From positions 310,001-374,000 of the forward strand of contig NZ_LR134352.1 of assembly GCF_900637185.1 (NCBI RefSeq): DNA of 64,000 nt, in the 5' to 3' direction. The first letter of the stretch is position 1. Each line of letters opens with the position of its first letter. Position numbers and translations under genes: made by a program. Under the pieces are notes generated by a model that was not told the DNA's origin, made no database searches, and saw only the letters and a list, made by a program, of their open reading frames with translations. Shown here piece after piece: positions 59,928 to 64,000 of this stretch. This DNA comes from Nocardia asteroides. GTDB lineage: Bacteria; Actinomycetota; Actinomycetes; Mycobacteriales; Mycobacteriaceae.

Positions 59928-60452
59928 CTACTTCGGAAAAGTCGGCACGAGAACGGCACCGGTGCGCTGGAGGTAGTCGCACGGGTCGGCCAGGCCCTTG
60001 ATCAGCGGCGAGTTCAGTACCTGGAGCTGAACGACTCCTTGGGCAGCGGGGAAAACGGCGTCGCAGTCGAGGTTTCTGGTATCACCCTGCTCCTTGAACT
60101 GCCTACCTTGCCGACCGGCGATCGTGACGTCGGTGAAGTCGATGTTTCCGGGCTTCTGCTCGAAGTCCCGCACCGACTTGCTCGTCGAGTACACGGTCAG
60201 CGAGTACTCGCGACCCGACCATCCACAAATTTCCCACCCTGGCTGCGGAACGCCACCCAACCCCGCTTCCTCGGTTCCCGGATCCACCCCCGCCGCCTTC
60301 AACACCTCGTCGGGAATCTCCGCGCACGGATTCCACAGCACCGGCTTCGCCGTAGTGGTCACCCCCCGGGACGAGGTCTCCCCCGACTCGCACCCGGCCA
60401 CCCCCACCACCGCCACACCTGCGATCACCAGCGCCGTCACCGCGCGATTCAT
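59928..60452 (-). CDS. DUF3558 lipoprotein
   Basis: The 174-residue protein has a signal peptide with lipobox 'VAVVGVAGCESGE' (Cys21) and the DUF3558 pattern 'PVLWNPCAEIPDEVLKAAGVDPGTE' with 'GWEICGWSG', 'LDCDAVFPA' and 'DPCDYLQRTGAVLVPTFP', where conserved cysteines lie. DUF3558 lipoproteins often accompany type VII genes in Nocardia. GGAAGGGG precedes ATG 60452. It is the first gene of the cassette ending with espG. Confidence 0.9.
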   Translation of the reverse strand: MNRAVTALVIAGVAVVGVAGCESGETSSRGVTTTAKPVLWNPCAEIPDEVLKAAGVDPGTEEAGLGGVPQPGWEICGWSGREYSLTVYSTSKSVRDFEQKPGNIDFTDVTIAGRQGRQFKEQGDTRNLDCDAVFPAAQGVVQLQVLNSPLIKGLADPCDYLQRTGAVLVPTFPK

Positions 60453-60780
60453 CCCCGCCCCTTCCTGCCGGTCACTGCTTTGACCAGGGACGTTATCACG
60501 GTGAGGGGCCCGGAAAGGGGGCGCGCAGGTCGGTCGACCATGAGCGGATGGGGGCGGGGGATCATGGCAAACCGGTGGTGAATGGGGGCTGTCGACGAGC
60601 GGGGAATCGTCACCCTGACGCACACGCCGACGGTTTCGGGCGCGTCCCGCGTGCACACCGGCGTCTTCGGTCGACGGGCTCGGATGCTCCGGTGAACTTC
60701 CGGAACGGCCGGCGGTCCCCTGACTCATCGGATCGGCGGTCTGGGCAACCCCGAGCCCGCGCGTCGACGGCGCGGGGAAA
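60453..60780. other. Intergenic region, 328 bp, upstream of the DUF3558 cassette
   Basis: No convincing gene is visible; a 69-codon minus-strand frame (60449-60658) overlaps the lipoprotein start and looks non-coding. On the minus strand GATAAC at about 60501-60496 could be a -10 for the cassette. A short dyad TCGAC/GTCGA pattern occurs around 60583 and 60673 but nothing stronger. Confidence 0.5.
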
Positions 60781-61404
60781 TCACCCGCGGCACTGTGCGA
60801 CGCCGGGGCCGGTGAGGGCGGGCAGGGCGGATCGGCGTCCGGTGAGCAGCAGCAGGAGATCGAGTGTGGTGCCGCGGATCTCGGGTCCGGAGCCGACGGT
60901 CCAGGACGAGTCCTCGGCGACGAGGCGGACACCGGACAGCTTCCGTTTCGCCCAGAACGGCCAGCCCATGGTCCACACCCGCTCGGCGCCGACGGCCGCG
61001 GCGGCGGGGTCGACGGTGATGGTGTGGCCGAGGGGGCGGGCGATGTCCTGGGCGTGGACGATCACGTCGTAGTGGATGTTGCGGTAGTTGGTGACCGCGG
61101 GCAGGCGACGCGACTCGGCCACGACCGTCAGGTCGGCGACCGGGTCGGCGACGGCGTCGGCGTGGCGGACGGCGATGTCGTGGTTGAGGCGGTGGAAGCT
61201 GCCGCGGGCGCGGGCGGCTTCGCGGAGCATGCCGACCGGGCCGGGTGGCTGCGCGGCCAGCGCCACATGGGCGGCGACGTCGCGGACCCGCCAGCCGTCG
61301 CACAGCGAGGGGCGGTCCAGTTCGGCCGGGGTGAGGGTGTCGAGCAGACGCGCGATGGCGTACCGCTGTTCGGCGATGATCCGCCAGTGCTGATCGATGT
61401 CCAT
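60781..61404 (-). CDS. DinB/MDMPI-fold mycothiol-dependent enzyme-like protein
   Basis: The 207-residue protein is a four-helix DinB fold of the maleylpyruvate-isomerase-like family: 'LDRPSLCDGWRVRDVAAHVAL' and 'HYDVIVHAQDIARPLGH', with the His metal ligands. Members often use mycothiol as co-substrate; the reaction here is unknown. It diverges from a MarR gene across a double operator, so the MarR protein likely regulates it. Confidence 0.88.
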   Translation of the reverse strand: MDIDQHWRIIAEQRYAIARLLDTLTPAELDRPSLCDGWRVRDVAAHVALAAQPPGPVGMLREAARARGSFHRLNHDIAVRHADAVADPVADLTVVAESRRLPAVTNYRNIHYDVIVHAQDIARPLGHTITVDPAAAAVGAERVWTMGWPFWAKRKLSGVRLVAEDSSWTVGSGPEIRGTTLDLLLLLTGRRSALPALTGPGVAQCRG

Positions 61405-61418
61405 GACCGGCCTCCAAC

Positions 61419-61459
61419 TAGTCAGCCTTTCTGACTAATATAGTCAGTGAAGCTGACCG
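61419..61459. promoter_or_regulatory. Tandem MarR-type operators in divergent promoter
   Basis: TAGTCAG-N5-CTGACTA (61419-61437) is a perfect dyad; a second, TAGTCAG-N5-CTGACCG (61441-61459), matches in 5 of 7 bases on its right arm. Centres lie 22 bp apart. AT-rich AATATAG between them is a likely -10 region. The divergent MarR protein is the obvious ligand. Confidence 0.72.
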
Positions 61460-61474
61460 GATCAAGGAGTGGAC

Positions 61475-61912
61475 ATGCCGGACGACGCGCTCAACCTCGG
61501 AGTCCTGCTCTTCGTGCCGTACCGGGAGATGGAGCGCCGCGTGCTCGTCGCCCTGGCCGAGGCGGGCTTCGACGACCTCACCCAGGCCCAGGCCCGGCTG
61601 GTCGCCCGCATCGCGCCGGAAGGATCGCGCCTCACCGACCTCGCCACCCAGGCCCAGGTCACCAAGCAGACCGCGAAGGTACTCGTCGACCAACTCGTCC
61701 GCGCCGGCTACCTCAGCCGCGAACCCGACCCGACCGACGGCCGCGCCCGCCTGCTCCGGCTCGCAGAGCGCGGCGCCGGCGCGGCCGAGACCGCGAACCA
61801 GGCTGCCGCACTGGTCGAATCGGAGTGGATCGCGCATCTCGGCCCGCGCACCGCCGCCGACCTGCGCACCGCCCTCACGTCGTTACGTGCGATCACCGAC
61901 CCGTACGAGTAA
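61475..61912 (+). CDS. MarR family transcriptional regulator
   Basis: The 145-residue protein has the MarR helix-turn-helix: 'DDLTQAQARLVARIAPEGSR', 'QAQVTKQTAKVLVDQLVRAGYL' and wing 'REPDPTDGRARLLRLAERG'. ATG 61475 has AAGGAG at 7 nt upstream; GTG 61469 overlaps that site and is rejected. It diverges from the DinB-like gene and is probably autoregulated through 61419-61459. Confidence 0.93.
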   Translation: MPDDALNLGVLLFVPYREMERRVLVALAEAGFDDLTQAQARLVARIAPEGSRLTDLATQAQVTKQTAKVLVDQLVRAGYLSREPDPTDGRARLLRLAERGAGAAETANQAAALVESEWIAHLGPRTAADLRTALTSLRAITDPYE

Positions 61913-61929
61913 CCGCCAAACGCAGCGAT

Positions 61930-63264
61930 TCAAGACAGAAATGCTCCTGCTGTTGTGCGCATGCCAGTCGAATCCACAATCTCCGCGGCGGCTATCAGCG
62001 ACGCGTCGGGCGATCGCACCAGCGCTACCGGCATCGCACCGCCGATTCCCGGATTCGCCGTGATCCACCACCCGGCCGCCTCCCATGGCCGCGCGTTTGC
62101 TTTCAGCACAACATTGATGCGTCGGACAACTGGGTGCACCTGCCCACCGTCGACGTCGAGCTGGAAGCTGGGGAATCGGTAAGTTCCACCGACCCGCAAG
62201 CCGATGAGCTCGTCCCGAGATCGGAGGTACCGCACCGCGCTAGCCCTTCTTTTCGGCACGTCGCTGGTATCGACCACCAGACCCACCTCAGCAGTGGACA
62301 TACACTCGAAGTGACGTAAGGTATCGCGCTGCTCCTTCGAGAGCGGGTCAGCCGGTGGAACGTACGACGGTGACCAGAGCGCTTCAGCCGCCCATCCCTT
62401 CGGGCACCCCAGGTGGGAATCGGGGAGTCCGAGTTTGCGGAAGTCGACTGTGACGAGCTCGAAGGCTTGCCTGCGCCAGGTCGATGCGGGGTCGAGTTGA
62501 GCAGTAAGGAAGGCCAGCACTGCCAACGAGGAATATATCCGCGACTTCGGCGCCGGACCTGCCGCATGAGCCAGGTCGGGAACACCGTCCAATCGGCCGA
62601 GTTGCTCGACCATGTTCCTGTTCCACAGCCGACCATGGTGTGCGCAGATGTTGCGCACATACGCCAGATTTGCGATCCAGCTGACCAGCGCGGCGCCGTC
62701 ACCATCACAGTCCGCATCGAACACTCCGAACAACTCGGCGATCGAGTTCTTCTGGAGCCGCTTCGTCCCCCGGACCAGCGTCACCAAGCTCCCGAAGGTG
62801 AGCAGCTCGGTTACCACCCAGATAGGTAGCGGGAGACCATATCTGGCCTTGAAATGAGCGACGAAATCCTCCCTTGACCGGTCTTCTTCAGCGCGAACCC
62901 TCGACAACCACTTGACGTGCTCGCTACCGAGCCAATGTGATCGACTCTCGATCGGCCGATGCTCGTCGAATCCGGTGAATGACGGTTCGAGTGCCGCTGG
63001 ATCGAGATGGGCGAAGGCTCCCGTCTCGCCGAGTACGTAACCGAGTCGCATCCGCAAAGCGACCTCGACTCGTTCGATCCCGTCGAGAACGATCAGGCGC
63101 AACCGCCGATCGAACTCGTAGAGATCGACCACCTGATCAAAGGTGGTTCCGTCGACAAAGAAGTCGCCACGCAGCGCGTCATGTTCCCGGATAGGGCCGT
63201 AGTCTGCGGCATGCTCGCGGAAGATGTACCAATAGCCACTCAATCGGTAGTACCCGATGGCCAA
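61930..63264 (-). CDS. Abi family (Abi_2) HEPN protein fused to a C-terminal antitoxin-like domain
   Basis: The frame from TTG 63264 gives 444 residues. The N-terminal half is Abi_2: 'IGYYRLSGYWYIFREHA', 'LYEFDRRLRLIVLDGIERVE' and the HEPN motif 'YVRNICAHHGRLWNRN' (Arg204, His209), typical of abortive-infection RNases. The C-terminal part (about 320-430) resembles MbcA/ParS/Xre-type antitoxins: 'VRYLRSRDELIGLRVGGTYR' and 'WWITANPGIGGAMPVALV'. Fusion of the two is unusual. Coding similarity continues upstream to about 63387 ('KPFKTLPEQVGLLRSRGLAI'), but no ATG, GTG or TTG lies there. GC content looks lower than flanks, consistent with transfer. Single gene; converges with the MarR gene. Confidence 0.85.
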   Translation of the reverse strand: MAIGYYRLSGYWYIFREHAADYGPIREHDALRGDFFVDGTTFDQVVDLYEFDRRLRLIVLDGIERVEVALRMRLGYVLGETGAFAHLDPAALEPSFTGFDEHRPIESRSHWLGSEHVKWLSRVRAEEDRSREDFVAHFKARYGLPLPIWVVTELLTFGSLVTLVRGTKRLQKNSIAELFGVFDADCDGDGAALVSWIANLAYVRNICAHHGRLWNRNMVEQLGRLDGVPDLAHAAGPAPKSRIYSSLAVLAFLTAQLDPASTWRRQAFELVTVDFRKLGLPDSHLGCPKGWAAEALWSPSYVPPADPLSKEQRDTLRHFECMSTAEVGLVVDTSDVPKRRASAVRYLRSRDELIGLRVGGTYRFPSFQLDVDGGQVHPVVRRINVVLKANARPWEAAGWWITANPGIGGAMPVALVRSPDASLIAAAEIVDSTGMRTTAGAFLS

Positions 63265-63760
63265 CAGCCGCGCCCTCGCGGCCGACTCGTCCGCGATTGC
63301 CAGGCCGCGTGACCGAAGCAGGCCAACCTGCTCAGGAAGTGTCTTGAACGGTTTTCCGTAGGTGGTGACGAGCGAGCGCGTACTGATGACTCAACCCCCC
63401 CTGCTAATATGCAACTACATGGCCGATCGTCCACTCCCGCCCCAGGGAGGGGCGGTCGGTTCTCTTGTCGAAGCACAATCTGTGGCTACAGGCGAGCGCG
63501 AGGCTCCCGCATCGATACTGCGCACACCTCGTCGTGGCAGTGTAGGCCGCGGCGACGAGCACGCGAACAAGATCACCGACGGGTATCGATGACGGCGACA
63601 GCGCGCCAAGCCGCGATCGGCGGCATACGATCCGTCCGGCGACCGGGACCGTGACGAGCATCCCTGCACCCGACGAGGCGTTTTTAGGGATACTGGAGTC
63701 GGGGCCCGCCGCGAGGCGGGGCCACATTGCAGCAATTCCAGGGAAAGGGAGCTTGACGAC
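63265..63760. other. Region upstream of the Abi gene and globin gene
   Basis: 63265-63387 (minus) is the probable N-terminal extension of the Abi protein without a standard start. At 63395-63401 a run of seven C (G7 on the minus strand) could serve as a ribosome site, 7 nt before ATC 63387-63385; TATTAG at 63410-63405 could be the -10. From 63420 to 63760 no gene is convincing on either strand; TTTTTAGGGATACT near 63681-63694 and GGGAAAGGGA (63741-63750) are the promoter and ribosome site of the globin gene. Confidence 0.55.
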
Positions 63761-64000
63761 GTGGATGCGCGTTCGCTTGCGCTGGTCCGCGCCGATTTCC
63801 GCGGGGTGTCCGAGACGCCCGGTGGTCCTGAGCGGCTGATCAGCGCTTTCTACGGTCACCTGTTCGCGCAGAACCCGGCGTTACGGGAGCTGTTCCCGCC
63901 CGCCATGGACATGATGCCCAAGCGTCTGGTCACGGCGCTGCAGTATGTCCTGGACAACCTGGAGGACTTCGAGCGCGCGCAGAAGTTCCTCGAGCAACTC
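63761..64000 (+). CDS. Globin-domain flavohaemoprotein (3' truncated by window)
   Basis: Eighty residues are seen from GTG 63761: 'LVRADFRGVSETPGGPERLI', 'FYGHLFAQNPALRELFPPAM' and 'LVTALQYVLDNLEDFERAQK', the A to E helices of a bacterial flavohaemoglobin-type globin. The partner reductase domain lies beyond the window. It corresponds to Rv0385 next to clpB in M. tuberculosis (a type II flavohaemoglobin-like monooxygenase). GGGAAAGGGA lies 10 nt upstream. Confidence 0.8.
   Translation, partial: MDARSLALVRADFRGVSETPGGPERLISAFYGHLFAQNPALRELFPPAMDMMPKRLVTALQYVLDNLEDFERAQKFLEQL

Noticed and set aside
60449..60658. 69-codon minus-strand frame before the DUF3558 gene
   Set aside because: It overlaps the lipoprotein's ribosome site and start and has Arg/Pro-rich, non-protein-like composition.
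63395..63401. Poly-G tract as a phase-variable switch for the Abi gene
   Set aside because: A TGA in the Abi frame lies immediately downstream of the tract, so changing the number of G cannot join an upstream start to the Abi frame.
63362..63592. 76-codon plus-strand frame near the Abi promoter
   Set aside because: It overlaps the Abi N-terminal coding region and promoter; sequence is low-complexity with no ribosome site.
63404..63859. 151-codon minus-strand frame overlapping the globin start
   Set aside because: It runs through the promoter and start of the globin gene and shows no family features or ribosome site.

Overview
The window is chromosomal DNA from a high-GC mycolic-acid actinobacterium, most likely Nocardia. 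The grounds are very strong G/C third-position bias, a TtfA-type trehalose-monomycolate transport factor, an EmbR-type regulator, F420-dependent glucose-6-phosphate dehydrogenase beside an F420-type oxidoreductase, a mycothiol-type DinB enzyme, EspG/PPE-like type VII secretion genes and a DUF3558 lipoprotein. No rRNA, tRNA, CRISPR array or insertion sequence was recognised.

Layout. 1-11.7 kb: the end of glnH, pknG, ackA-pta, an F420-type nitroreductase, a MerR regulator, fgd, a HAD phosphatase and an FMN-dependent LLM monooxygenase/FMN reductase/YceI operon. 11.7-17.8 kb: a MarR/DJ-1 operon with a double palindromic operator, an NfeD-like/SPFH pair, a GRAM protein, and a three-gene translationally coupled cassette (15.4-17.7 kb) that looks like a type VII secretion substrate with an HEXXH motif plus a lipoprotein. 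17.8-29.6 kb: rhodanese-metZ behind a SAM-IV riboswitch, an FprA-type reductase behind an IdeR-like box, amidohydrolase, mcr, a MocR regulator, ogt, and a Gly/Ala-rich exported protein whose 3' end is tandemly duplicated. 29.9-46.7 kb: purA, an M50 protease, a GT2 enzyme, FUSC, DUF3151, a 1276-residue repeat-rich membrane protein, fused HadA/HadB, an EmbR-like regulator, fba, two dedA genes, a GH76 enzyme and a TrmH methyltransferase. 46.8-56.3 kb: hydrolases, a FabH-like synthase, pyrE, an SDR, ttfA, a DUF5666 protein and clpB with a stress promoter. 56.4-63.8 kb: an accessory block with an EspG/PPE-like/DUF3558 cassette, a MarR/DinB divergon and an Abi-family HEPN protein fused to an antitoxin-like C-terminal domain. 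The window ends inside a globin-domain flavohaemoprotein.

Many core genes have recognisable M. tuberculosis counterparts (Rv0411c glnH, Rv0410c pknG, Rv0409 ackA, Rv0408 pta, Rv0407 fgd1, Rv0391 metZ; then Rv0357c purA through Rv0384c clpB and Rv0385). The first block runs in the inverted direction relative to the second, which implies a rearrangement. The most interesting candidates are the Abi/antitoxin-like fusion with its missing start codon, the HEXXH type VII cassette, and several well-formed operators (two MarR-type double operators, a cluster of AGTCCAGT octamers near a MocR gene, and a SAM-IV riboswitch).
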